This document shows positions 31,736 to 41,105 of a DNA stretch of 64,000 nt, in pieces (the first letter of the stretch is position 1; every line of letters starts with the position of its first letter). The notes below the pieces were generated by a model. It had not been told where the DNA came from. It saw nothing but the letters and a program-made list of their open reading frames with translations, and made no database searches. Both the position numbers and the translations under genes were made by a program. Source of the DNA: Aurelia coerulea (lineage: Eukaryota; Cnidaria; Scyphozoa; Semaeostomeae; Ulmaridae); assembly GCA_039566865.1 (NCBI GenBank), contig CM076947.1, positions 5,587,501-5,651,500 of the forward strand, in the 5' to 3' direction.

Positions 31736-33778
31736 TTGTGTTGGATAAGAATTAATAAAATGGAGTTATTCATGCTCATTTCCATGCATTTAAAAGCAAA
31801 GAATTACAACATTTTCAAATCAAATTACAGTCAATCAGTGCTAATCTCAGCAGAATCTTTTACTGTGTCTTGTTTCCAATCTACCCTGTCCAAAGCCTGC
31901 AAAAAGACACAGCAAAAAGACATTGGCAAGCCAAAAGAACTATGGAAAAGCCTGAAATCACTAGGACTTCCTTCTAAACAAGACAAACCCTCCAAAATAT
32001 GCCTAAAAAATGATGGCGAGCATTGCTTTGATGATAAAATTAATTCAAACATTTTCAAAAATTTCTTTTCAAATTTGGCTAAAGAACTTGTAAATAAGCT
32101 ACCAAATCCACCCAAAATATTTGGGTCAGAAAGTGTCAAACAATACTACCAACACCTCAACCCAGGGAAGAACAAATTCACACTACATCATACAACTGAT
32201 GAACATGTTCTCAAATTCTTAGAGAAAATAAATCCCGCAAAAGCAGCCGGGCCTGATAATCTCGCAGGAAAATTCCTTAAGGACGGTGCACCAATACTGG
32301 CAAAACCAGTCAAGGAGCTATGCAATCTCTCCATCTCTCTAGCTCGTTTCCCAGACGATTGCAAGCAAGCTAAATTGAAACCACTTTTTAAAAAGGGCAA
32401 GAAAGATGAACCAAAAAATTACAGGCCAATCTCACTCTTGCCTCAGATCTCCAAAGTTATTGAAAAAATTGTCCACGAGCAGATACAACAATACTTGGAT
32501 ACAAATAAGATTCTCTATCAATACCAGTCTGGTTTTCGTCCTTTCCACTCAACAGACACATGCCTATCATATCTAAGTGATAAAATCATACAAGGGTTTG
32601 AAAACGGGAAGTTTACCGGCATGATATTAATTGACTTACAAAAAGCGTTTGACACAATCGACCACGAAATTTTCCTTGAAAAAATGAAACACATAGGCTT
32701 TGCCGATTCAGTTATTTTTTGGTTTAGATCATATCTAAAAAACCGAACTTTTTTCGTAAATATAGGGAAGGAGATCTCGTCACCTGGGGAACTATCATGT
32801 GGAGTCCCGCAAGGTTCTATTCTTGGCCCACTAATTTTCCTCTTGTATGTCAATGATATGCCTCAGGCAGTTGACTGTGACCTTCTTTTATATGCAGATG
32901 ACTCCTGCCTTGTATTCAGTGACAATAGCGTCAATGAAATAGAAAAGCAACTAAATAAGAATTTTAATTCCCTCTGTGATTGGTTCGTTGATAACAAACT
33001 AAGCATTCATTTTGGAGAGGACAAAACAAAGTCTATACTTTTTGGCAGAGCAAAAATGAGAACCGACAATCAAAATCTGGACATCAGAAGGGGTGACATC
33101 AGGATTAAACAGCACACCTCAGTGACCTATCTGGGCTGTATTCTTGATGGAGACCTGTCTGGTGAATCAATGGCTACCAGGACCCTGGGCAAAATAAATG
33201 GCAGGCTAAGGTTCCTCTATAGAAAGCAAAATTTTCTTGACTTCTCTCTTCGTAGGTTACTAGCAAATGCTCTAATCCAGCCCCACTTTGACTATGCATG
33301 CAGTGCTTGGTTTCCATTGATTAATAAAAGGCTAACCAAAAAAATTCAAACAGCTCAAAATAAATGTATCAGGTTTTGCTTAAATATGAATAACAGAGCA
33401 CACATAGGAATCAAAGAATTTAAAAATATAAATTGGCTCCCTACTAAAGAGAGGTTTAAACAATGTACTGCTACAAACGTTTACACATTTTTCGATAATT
33501 CAGCCCCATCCTATATGTCGGAGATGTTCTTACCAGCTGGCCAGAGTCGGATTACTCGAAGGTCTAAAAACAAATTAAATCAACCATTCCGAAAGAGCAA
33601 CATAGGGCAAAGTGGTCTATCTTACCTAGGACCTAAGATCTGGAACAATCTACACTCTGACCTAAAGTCTGCTAAAAACGTTAACAGTTTCAAACATAAG
33701 ATAAAGGACATTAAAGACCTCCAAAATCAAGAAAACAGTCCCTATATATATATTATTAAATTTCTAAAAACTGCATAA
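31736..33778 (+). CDS. CR1/L2-like LINE reverse transcriptase, 5' truncated
   Basis: 680 open residues. RT landmarks are AAGPDNLAGKFL, LKPLFKKGKK, KNYRPISLLPQISKVIEKIV, YQSGFRPFHST, ILIDLQKAFDTIDH, CGVPQGSILGPLIFLLYVND, LLLYADDSC (the YxDD catalytic motif) and VTYLGCILD. The thumb region HFDYACSAWFP...KKIQTAQNK and INWLPTKER follow, typical of the CR1/L2/Rex1 group. No AP endonuclease precedes it, so the copy is 5' truncated, as target-primed reverse transcription usually leaves. The 3' flank ends in (TACA)n at 34034-34056, in keeping with the microsatellite tails of this group. The open frame suggests recent insertion. Confidence 0.85.
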   Translation: MCWIRINKMELFMLISMHLKAKNYNIFKSNYSQSVLISAESFTVSCFQSTLSKACKKTQQKDIGKPKELWKSLKSLGLPSKQDKPSKICLKNDGEHCFDDKINSNIFKNFFSNLAKELVNKLPNPPKIFGSESVKQYYQHLNPGKNKFTLHHTTDEHVLKFLEKINPAKAAGPDNLAGKFLKDGAPILAKPVKELCNLSISLARFPDDCKQAKLKPLFKKGKKDEPKNYRPISLLPQISKVIEKIVHEQIQQYLDTNKILYQYQSGFRPFHSTDTCLSYLSDKIIQGFENGKFTGMILIDLQKAFDTIDHEIFLEKMKHIGFADSVIFWFRSYLKNRTFFVNIGKEISSPGELSCGVPQGSILGPLIFLLYVNDMPQAVDCDLLLYADDSCLVFSDNSVNEIEKQLNKNFNSLCDWFVDNKLSIHFGEDKTKSILFGRAKMRTDNQNLDIRRGDIRIKQHTSVTYLGCILDGDLSGESMATRTLGKINGRLRFLYRKQNFLDFSLRRLLANALIQPHFDYACSAWFPLINKRLTKKIQTAQNKCIRFCLNMNNRAHIGIKEFKNINWLPTKERFKQCTATNVYTFFDNSAPSYMSEMFLPAGQSRITRRSKNKLNQPFRKSNIGQSGLSYLGPKIWNNLHSDLKSAKNVNSFKHKIKDIKDLQNQENSPYIYIIKFLKTA

Positions 33779-34057
33779 ATAACAAGCCCAACAGGCTGTT
33801 ACACTTTCTTATGAACGTCTCTTTTTTTTCATGAAAACTTTTCTTTTCTATAATACCCCTGGAGGGGCCATTATGGAAACAAGGTTGCACTGACCTTTTA
33901 ATGCTATCCCTGCCATTTTAAACTAGGGGTATTTTTATACTAGATCTTTAGTTTTTATTACCATTTTATACATGTAAATAGCCTTTCTTTCCTTTATTAC
34001 ATTTTCAATTTTTACTTTGTATGGCAAAATTTTACATACATACATACATACATACAC
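33779..34057 (+). repeat. LINE 3' UTR ending in (TACA)n
   Basis: A non-coding tail after the RT stop, ending in five to six TACA units at 34034-34056. I take this as the LINE 3' terminus. Confidence 0.6.
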
Positions 34058-34473
34058 AGTCAGTCAGTGTACTGTAGTGTACAGTCATGTTAAATGTAGG
34101 AACAATTCTTTGAACATTTCAAGTTCTTTCAACAATTGAATGGTCTAAAGAGAAAAAATGCTCACAAAAACTAGCAGTACAAACTTGATTCTTGGTTATG
34201 CAGGCAGGCAGGCTCAGTTTGGTTGTTCATGTTCAAGGAGACCGATCAAATACACAATTTCTCCACATATTTCTTGCTGATAGAAATCCACAGAAATGCA
34301 AAATCACTTCCAGCATGGGCAGACTTGGGCACGATAAATTTTTCACAAGTGTGTGCTCGCTGCGTTATGAAAATATGAACTGGCCTAAATTACCTACCGA
34401 ATGAAATATGCCGTTGGAATCATTTTCTTGCCTCAAAATGGCTGAGCGAATCTCTCAAATCAAAGATAAAACA
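34058..34473. other. Spacer after the LINE
   Basis: No gene is recognised. Confidence 0.4.
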
Positions 34474-35002
34474 TTAAAGAGATAAATGAATGTCTAAAAC
34501 AACCAAAATGCATACCACAGTTGTTAAAATCCAATCCAAAACTGCGATGTGCCTGTCTTCCCGAGCATCGGCTTCCATCACCTTTCCACAACAAAGTGTG
34601 CGGTGCACTGCCAAGGAGGTTGCATACCACATCGCTTGTGCATTCAATGCACATTTCCTCTCCCTACTTAATCTCCCTGCTAACAATTCTCTTTCCAGTG
34701 TCTCCTTCCACAGCTTTCTGTTGGTCTTCCACTGTTGCTTCATTCTGGTAAAAGTCCACCAAGAAGTTGTAAAAGTAGTGCATATGAAAATTCTTCACAC
34801 AAGCTGATTGTAACCTTTTCTTGTTCTTCTTGTTGTTGTCAGACTCTTGGTAGCTTGTTTTCAATGAATTGACGTGGGCGCAGTTGTTCAAATCATGATA
34901 AAGGCAGATAAGAGATTTATGGGGGTTTGAACTTGAATGGAGTCTGTCCCCTAGAACAAATCTTCTCTTTGATTTTGTTGCTGGATGTTCATTTGCCATC
35001 AA
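34474..35002 (-). pseudogene. Unidentified coding remnant
   Basis: The minus strand has coding-like pieces in two frames: LICLYHDLNNCAHVNSLKTS, KKRLQSACVKNFHMHYFYNF and DFYQNE in one; KQQWKTNRKLWKETLERELL and KCALNAQAMWYA in the other, with the switch near 34740. The family is not identified. Confidence 0.3.
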
Positions 35003-35403
35003 TGAAATGTAGTGGTTACCAATGGCAGGGTTTATTTCGTCAATTCTATATTCAGAAGGGACTATGTCTGGAACGTTCAGCTTCTGAAATTAAACATAAA
35101 GAGAAGTGAAATTATAATATTTCACAGGGCTAGTGATGAAAATAATAATGCTTTATCGTAGACCATCTTGTTGCTATCAGTTTTGACTTAGTAGCAGAAG
35201 CCCCGGCGAGGGGCTACATAACATGTTCAGGGTACATGACACTCAGAACACCCATCACATTTGAGTGCCTTTTCTTCAGTTTTTTAAAGATTGAATGCTA
35301 GAAAGAATATCTCACTTTAAAAATAAGTTGAGCAACTTAAAAAATTTTCATAGAATTGAAATGAATTTTATCCTTGTTAGACAGTTCTTTACTCCTGAAT
35401 ATG
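35003..35403. other. Spacer
   Basis: Nothing recognised. Confidence 0.4.
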
Positions 35404-35790
35404 AAATCTACCCTTGACTTCCCCCTGCTAAATAGATAAAAATTCATTCAGGATCTCCATAAAAATTTGTCAAACTACAGTGGAGTGTACAAAATAATTT
35501 GAAATGCAGAAACATATTTGAAAAAGTTGAATAACTTTGTTGATGGTAGAAATGCAGTAGATTCCACTTTGTTGCTGGAAAATCACAAGTGGTTGCAGAT
35601 TGTTTTTATTTTACATGCAAACTCTGTTTGTGATTCAGGGTAATAAGCATAAATCTTGCAAAATCTGGAGGCAGGAACTTCCCTTGAAGAATCCAAAATC
35701 CGTATCTGTGGAAGGCCTGTAAAAAACAAATCAATGAATAAAATATCACAGTTTCTTGAATCATAATGTTAAAGCTCACATGGGGCTTAC

Positions 35791-36144
35791 TGCTCTCCCT
35801 GCCAGGTGTTTGGATCTGCCCACTGTCTTCTTTCGTTTTCAAGGAAGGGTATTTTCTACAAAGTGCCTCTGCCATTTCTTCTTTCTCTACCATTGTTGGC
35901 TCCCTTGGCCGCTTTAGATTGCGACATGCCGTTCTCATGTTTGATATTGTGTACCTTACTAAACGATTCACAAGCTCCTTTGAAATTGATTTTCTGCTGG
36001 CAGCATCCGCGAGCTCACTGTCGCTATATAACGTAAATGTTGGTGAATCCTCTAATTTTAATGTGCAGCTTTCATTAATTGCTACTGGGTCTGCTACTAG
36101 GTCTGCTACTGGGGCTGATGATTTGCTTACATCCATGCTCAAAC
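35791..36144 (-). CDS. SAMD3-like exon, copy 1
   Basis: It encodes SMDVSKSSAPVADLVADPVA, then KELVNRLVRYTISNMRTACR, REPTMVEKEEMAEALCRKYP and SLKTKEDSGQ. The LVR..I.NM, P...E...MA..L...YP.LK pattern matches proteins annotated as sterile alpha motif domain-containing protein 3-like. No SAM domain itself is seen. The right limit is the donor GTAAGC (35785-35790). The left limit is an approximate acceptor. Confidence 0.5.
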
Positions 36145-36461
36145 AGCTTGCTTGACAGGAATGGTGTCTGAGTGATAAAAACACAACTAACAATTGGAAT
36201 CAGTGCAAGCTCTTCAGCCTCCTCTCTGAAAAGAAATAATATCGTTCCAATTACTTATTGAGATGTCAGAGATAAACAGTTTTTGTGCAGAAAGTGTCAA
36301 TAAACAGTTAACTTAACTGTACAAAATATTAAATGTAGAGCTTAAAAAGGTATGGGAAGCATGTGTCCAAATTACACCAACTTAAATAACTGCGGTGAAG
36401 TCAACAGTGCTATTAACTTGCATCAATGAAAAATATCGCTTCATATCATCTTTGAGTTGAT

Positions 36462-37142
36462 CTATAAATCGTAAGTAGCGTTCAGAGAAGTCCTTCTATT
36501 TTCCAAAGTTTGATGTAATTTTCCTTTACACCAGCATCCTTGAGTGCCTTCTCTACGTCTTTCATGCCTGTCAACTTCATGCATTCCTACCACTCCTCCC
36601 AGTTGCCCTGATGATCCTTTTCCTTGAAACAGTCCTTGATTCCACTTTTCCACAATAAGAATAGCAACGGTTGGCCGATTCTTCCCGTTACTTGGCCTGT
36701 TTTGCCTCACAGTGTTCCAAAGGCATCCCAAAAGCCAGTTACTTTCTTTGGGAGTACTTCTGTCAGTCCCTTGGCTCATGCCTGCACCTTCCCCAGATTG
36801 AGTATCTCGTAGAATTGTCCTCTGCTAACATCGAGGAATTCCGAGCACAGTTTGTGCAGCCTTTCTTTCTCGTGTTCCACTTCCGAAATTATTCTTGTAT
36901 TTGGTAGCACCATTCGCACCAGAAAGACGAGATTTCTTGGCTCCCTGATATTTACAGTCATTTCCAGTCTCATGTCTAGGAGGGCACAAGGGGGCACAAT
37001 GTTCCAGGGTTCTGACACAAGTCATCACTTGGTACAGCACCTTCGCCTTTTTTATAAGTGTGCCGTACGGGCACTGCTGGTCACATATGCATTTGTCCCT
37101 CATTGCATGACTTTTTACAATCTGGTAAGATAAGATAGACAA
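36462..37142 (-). pseudogene. Upstream coding part of the SAMD3-like repeat, copy 1
   Basis: It encodes, with interruptions, IISEVEHEKERLHKLCSEFL, then KVTAFW-like, GQPLLFLLWKSG- and GVKENYIKLWKK-like pieces also found in copy 2 (50877-51475), where the frame is longer. The family is not recognised beyond its link to the exon downstream. Confidence 0.4.
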
Positions 37143-37262
37143 TGATCAGAAACTGCATCTATTATTATTGTTATTGTTATAATTGTTGTGATTATTATTG
37201 CAATCATGGCACGGGTGTGCAACTAGGTTCCCCGCTCTGAAGACGTTCACTTTGGAAACCAC

Positions 37263-38045
37263 TGAAATGAGTGAAATTCCTCACAGCATATCCCAATAGG
37301 ATAAACATACTAAGTACCCCCCCCCCCCTCCGGGCCAATTTGGTGTTTGGGAAACTCAATCTGGTGAAAAAACTCACCTTTGATAAAGCACCCATAACGA
37401 GACATGGCCAACAAAAGTAGGTATTATTTTCTACGTCTCCACAAATGCACAGAAATTTTGCGTATGCAGTGTTACTCGCTACGTATTTTTTACGGTAACT
37501 TTTGGGCAAGGTCTTCCATCTCTTTTTAGCCGAAGTCGTCGTTCGTGAGTTAATCGTCCTTGAGTTGACAAAATAGTGAAAATATTGAAAACACCCCAAT
37601 GGTACTCGCTTCCTAAAACCCGATCCATGTTATAAAGTATAGACAGGGCACGGCTCGAAAGTGGTATGAAGCTCATACAGTTTATACCATTGAGCGCCGC
37701 CCCTGCTTGAAAGCAAGGACAGGATCTTGAAAGCAATAAACTCAAGCGAAACCAGCTATCATAAATTCCATTGACAGGATGTCCGAGGAATTAATGGTCT
37801 TTTCCTGTTCGAAGCAGATATGAGCATTCTTCCTTTTATGAAGCATCTTGATGAAAGCACATCAGCCATCCTCAAAGCCCAAATACGTGCAAACAAAAAG
37901 GAAGCCGTGGTTAATTGTCTCCAGGAGTTGGCACTTGACTCTGCAGATCAACATTAATGGATATTGGCTATCAATAATACGGCTGGTAGCCACTTTTCAA
38001 AGGCAACCAAAATTGTGCTGCTTCAGAAAGTCTGTGCAATATTCC
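37263..38045. other. Spacer with a possible finger-like remnant
   Basis: The minus strand around 37380-37560 reads SYRKKYVASNTAYAKFLCIC, CWPCLVMG and similar; it could be a TTF-like finger scrap. A C-run lies at 37317-37330. Nothing firm. Confidence 0.25.
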
Positions 38046-38049
38046 TTAA

Positions 38050-38921
38050 CCCTAATCCATATGGGCTTTTTTCGAGCTACCATTTATGGGGGGGGGGTGC
38101 TTTCCACCCCCCCTCTGAAAACTGCCTTAGACTCATCCGAATTCAATACAACTTGGCACAGTTATAGAACAGGTAATTTGTAGCTCGTAGCTTAATTTGG
38201 GTGCGGCTGCCACGCCTTGTGACGTCACAGTGACGTCACGAAGTTGAAAATCTTTGAAAATCAGGCTTCCAAGTTGAATTCAAATTTAATGAAGATTTTG
38301 CATGAACTTTATGCAGTTTTTGGTTCAGTTTGTCAACATATGGGATGATAAAGTATTATTTTATTGAAAGTAACGATTTTGGAGTGATATTTTGGCAGAA
38401 ATTAGCCGATTCTTATGACGTAATTTGTGCGATGAATCTATTCTATGTAAAAAGAGACCAAAAGATCCTGCAAAATAGTGATTATCTATGACAAATGTAT
38501 CATTAGAGTGTTTTTCATTAAAAAAGTTCGAAAAAACTTGAAAAAATTGCTAATTAGTCCAAAATGGCGGCCAAAATGACGTCATTATCAAAAATGCTGA
38601 CATCATCAAATTCCAGAAATTGCGGTATCAAATGGAAGCCCTTTGTTTGCTGATTCATTTGCTGTATAATACTTCATAATTAAATCAAATAATTCCATTG
38701 AAATCATTGTAAACAATGATTTTGCTGCTACCTCCTTCCAAATATGGGCATGTCACGTGACCTGTGAGTCCTATTGTTCGAAAATTTTTTCGCCAAAATG
38801 TGGCTAATAGATAATTAGTAAAAGTCAGGGAGGCTGGGGGGCATAGCAAACGTCGTTTAAAAACGCGGCAAATAAAACCTTGAGGGGGGGGGGTGGAATC
38901 CACCCCCCATGTGGATTAGGG
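38050..38921. mobile_element. piggyBac-type non-autonomous element (TTAA target)
   Basis: It begins CCCTAATCCATATGGG and ends CCATGTGGATTAGGG, inverted with two mismatches, between TTAA on both sides (38046-38049 and 38922-38925). TTAA duplication with ends starting CCC is the piggyBac hallmark. G/C runs (GGGGGGGTGCTTTCCACCCC-like) lie just inside each end. No transposase ORF is present. Confidence 0.8.
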
Positions 38922-38925
38922 TTAA

Positions 38926-39549
38926 AGGCCTTTTTTCCATTATTTCACATTAATTGTTAGCCGTGTAAAAAGTATCGAACGATGCATTGGGACTTCCCCA
39001 TGTGAAGGGATTCCCTCCAAAGTACAAAACAAAGTTCTCCCATATTTGCATTGGAATTGAAATCCCATCGATATGGATTTCACTTGATGAATTGCTGTAT
39101 CGCTATTCGCTTCCTTCTGAACAAATGGCTCCTTGCCGCATACATCGGCCGTTTGTATGTGGCTGTGGGACCTACATTCAAAGAGACCCGCAGATCCGCA
39201 TTTTATCGGACCTGCGGACCCGTATTTTACAGAAGCCACACCCGGTAATATTCACAATCTCTTTCAAACAACTAGGAAGAACACTTCATGAGTACTCATG
39301 GTCCAAAAATCCGGACTTCATGGTCCAAAAGTATGTTCACCAAAATGAATAAAGGCATCTTGGCACATTGGTCGCGCTTGAAAGCACTGTGTAATCACTG
39401 CATAATCACAAAAGTAACCAACAGTATCAAGGCTGAAGGGGTATGAAGAGCAAACATGAATTCGATAAGAGATTGCAACCCAAACGTTTGCAGGGAAATA
39501 CAACAAATATCATTTCATTCCTTATTTGGTCTTGTTGTGATCATATTTA
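38926..39549. other. Spacer
   Basis: No gene is recognised. A short imperfect repeat GACCCGCAGATCCGCATTTT / GACCTGCGGACCCGTATTTT lies at 39185-39229. Confidence 0.4.
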
Positions 39550-39912
39550 ATGACGTTCTATGACGATTTTTTGACGAATGCTGGTACGATTGGAAAGCAG
39601 TTGCTTAGTTCAAGTAAATTGTATCTCAGGGTAAATATGTTTGAAAGAAATAAAAACAAACGTTGCTATTCCTATACAGCGAAATACATCGTACTGCTCT
39701 TTATATTAGATGTATTTCCATTAAGGACGGCCCAAGAGAGAATTGAGCAGAAGAACAACGCCAGCACAAAGGAAGCCGAAGAAGACCAAACCAAAAAGGG
39801 AAACAGGCCAGAAATTACTGTGAGCATTTTAGATCGCATAATTATTATACAGAGACTTATGGAAGATCTTACAGACATAAACATGATGAGGGACAGTGAA
39901 GGGCCGTGGTAG
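39550..39912 (+). CDS. Hypothetical protein, possibly secreted
   Basis: 120 residues. An internal Met (39637) precedes KRCYSYTAKYIVLLFILDVF, a possible signal or anchor segment. A charged Lys/Glu/Asn-rich stretch and ILDRIIIIQRLMEDLTDINM follow, and the frame ends ...SEGPW. It is not recognised. It may be one exon of a plus-strand gene together with 40154-40351, 40467-40589 and 40855-40915. Confidence 0.3.
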   Translation: MTFYDDFLTNAGTIGKQLLSSSKLYLRVNMFERNKNKRCYSYTAKYIVLLFILDVFPLRTAQERIEQKNNASTKEAEEDQTKKGNRPEITVSILDRIIIIQRLMEDLTDINMMRDSEGPW

Positions 39913-40094
39913 GTGCTACAGACTTCCACTAGAGCAGGCAAGATACATTCCCATTGCAACAGCAATGCCATATTCTGGGGCTAAAATATTCAATTTACGA
40001 GTTGAATACATGAATTCAACACCACAGTTTTATCGTAAAACATATCAAAATTAATATGCATCTTATTTAGCTAAATGAATGGAGAACGTTTGCA

Positions 40095-40138
40095 AGCCCC
40101 CCCCCACTTGTTATACAGGGACAAGTGGGGGGGCTTGA
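40095..40138. repeat. G/C-run inverted repeat
   Basis: CAAGCC...CCACTTGT and ACAAGTGG...GGCTTG face each other across about nine bases. It is probably a remnant of transposon ends. Confidence 0.5.
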
Positions 40139-40153
40139 CAGAGAGAGGGAGGA

Positions 40154-40351
40154 TTGATAAGAGCTTTCACGGTAACTATAAACTATAAGGAGGTTGAAAT
40201 CACCGTGTCATATTTCGACGATTTAATCTGCTGCTCATCAACTGAAAGACTACCGCATGCGTCCATGCTCAATGAGTTCGACATTTCTCTTGGACCTATT
40301 CTAAAAGAGTTCAAAGTTCAGATCAAGTGGAGCTACATCAAGGCGCAATAA
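40154..40351 (+). CDS. Hypothetical exon/ORF
   Basis: RAFTVTINYKEVEITVSYFD, CSSTERLP, LNEFDISLGPILKEFKVQIK, then TAA. It is not recognised. Its gene membership is uncertain because it has its own stop. Confidence 0.25.
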   Translation: MIRAFTVTINYKEVEITVSYFDDLICCSSTERLPHASMLNEFDISLGPILKEFKVQIKWSYIKAQ

Positions 40352-40466
40352 ATTGTAAGTACTTACAACTACATAAGGATATACAAAATTGATTTCTAGA
40401 TACAACTGTATGTAGATAAAATCTAAAAAGAAAGATGTTGATGATTATTTTTCACAATGATTTCAG

Positions 40467-40589
40467 CGTGAACGAATTCATGAAAGTGGATTTACTGTGC
40501 GTCGCATGGACTTGCTGCTTGAAACTGCCGTTGAAGAAGCAAAATGTCCTGCTTCTAGAATTGGAATTTCATCGTTTTGTAATGCGGCG
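40467..40589 (+). CDS. Probable internal exon, 41 codons
   Basis: It is bounded by the acceptor GATTTCAG and the donor GTGAGCG, with both ends in phase 0. It encodes RERIHESGFTVRRMDLLLET and AVEEAKCPASRIGISSFCNA. The next exon candidate (40855-40915, acceptor TTATTACAG, donor GTTAGC) encodes a basic KKHSND...HRRTRKRKAP that looks like a nuclear localisation signal. The family is unknown. Confidence 0.4.
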
Positions 40590-40854
40590 GTGAGCGAACA
40601 AAACACTGGACCATAAAAACTCTTTGCAACATGCACAGTGAATGCAATGTTTATTCTTTGTCATTGTCCTTGTTGTTATTGTTGTTGTATCATCTTCAGT
40701 GCATTTTATTTGTAACAATTTTATCATTCAGTTGTTTTAGACACATTTAGTTAGATAGAAACCTCGAATACTGTACGTGTGTCAACAGATGTTTTTAATT
40801 TTGCAATCAAGCAAAAATTTAAAGTCGATTGAATGGCGTCCTTTGTTATTACAG

Positions 40855-40915
40855 AAAAAGCATAGCAATGACGAACAGAAACAGCATAGACGCACACGGA
40901 AAAGGAAGGCCCCAG
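40855..40915 (+). CDS. Probable small exon, basic
   Basis: See the 40467-40589 exon. It is rich in Lys/Arg (QHRRTRKRKAP) and lies between AG and GT borders. Confidence 0.3.
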
Positions 40916-41105
40916 GTTAGCCATAAAGTTGTTTGCTTGTTACATCATGAGTGACAGGACACAATTGGGTTAGATTTAAATAAATTAGGTTCTTTGCCTA
41001 CCTTGGAATGCCAGAAGTCTCCCTTCCTTGACATTGGCAGTCTTTCTCGACCATATTTTATTGTTTTGACTTGAGTTCTCTTCTGCCCTCTCGCCTCGTG
41101 CGCTG

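Larger units (their letters stand above)
27527..32289 (+). repeat. Segmental duplication, copy A (4.76 kb)
   Basis: It is nearly identical to 41106-45866 at an offset of 13,577-13,579 bases; the 2-base change is GTGTTTG against GTTTG near 28870. Copy A's right edge falls inside a LINE ORF that continues intact to 33778, so A looks like the source. Besides the LINE start, the block holds a 185-bp MITE and short ORFs that I do not recognise. Confidence 0.95.
35404..37262 (-). repeat. Interspersed coding repeat, copy 1 (SAMD3-like)
   Basis: It aligns along its length to 49880-51579 with visible divergence and one ~100-base segment (about 36894-36993) missing from the other copy. Homology ends sharply at GGAAACCACT on the right of both. 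The minus strand carries two exons shared by both copies. This makes it a mobile or dispersed gene-bearing repeat; no terminal repeats were found. Confidence 0.8.
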
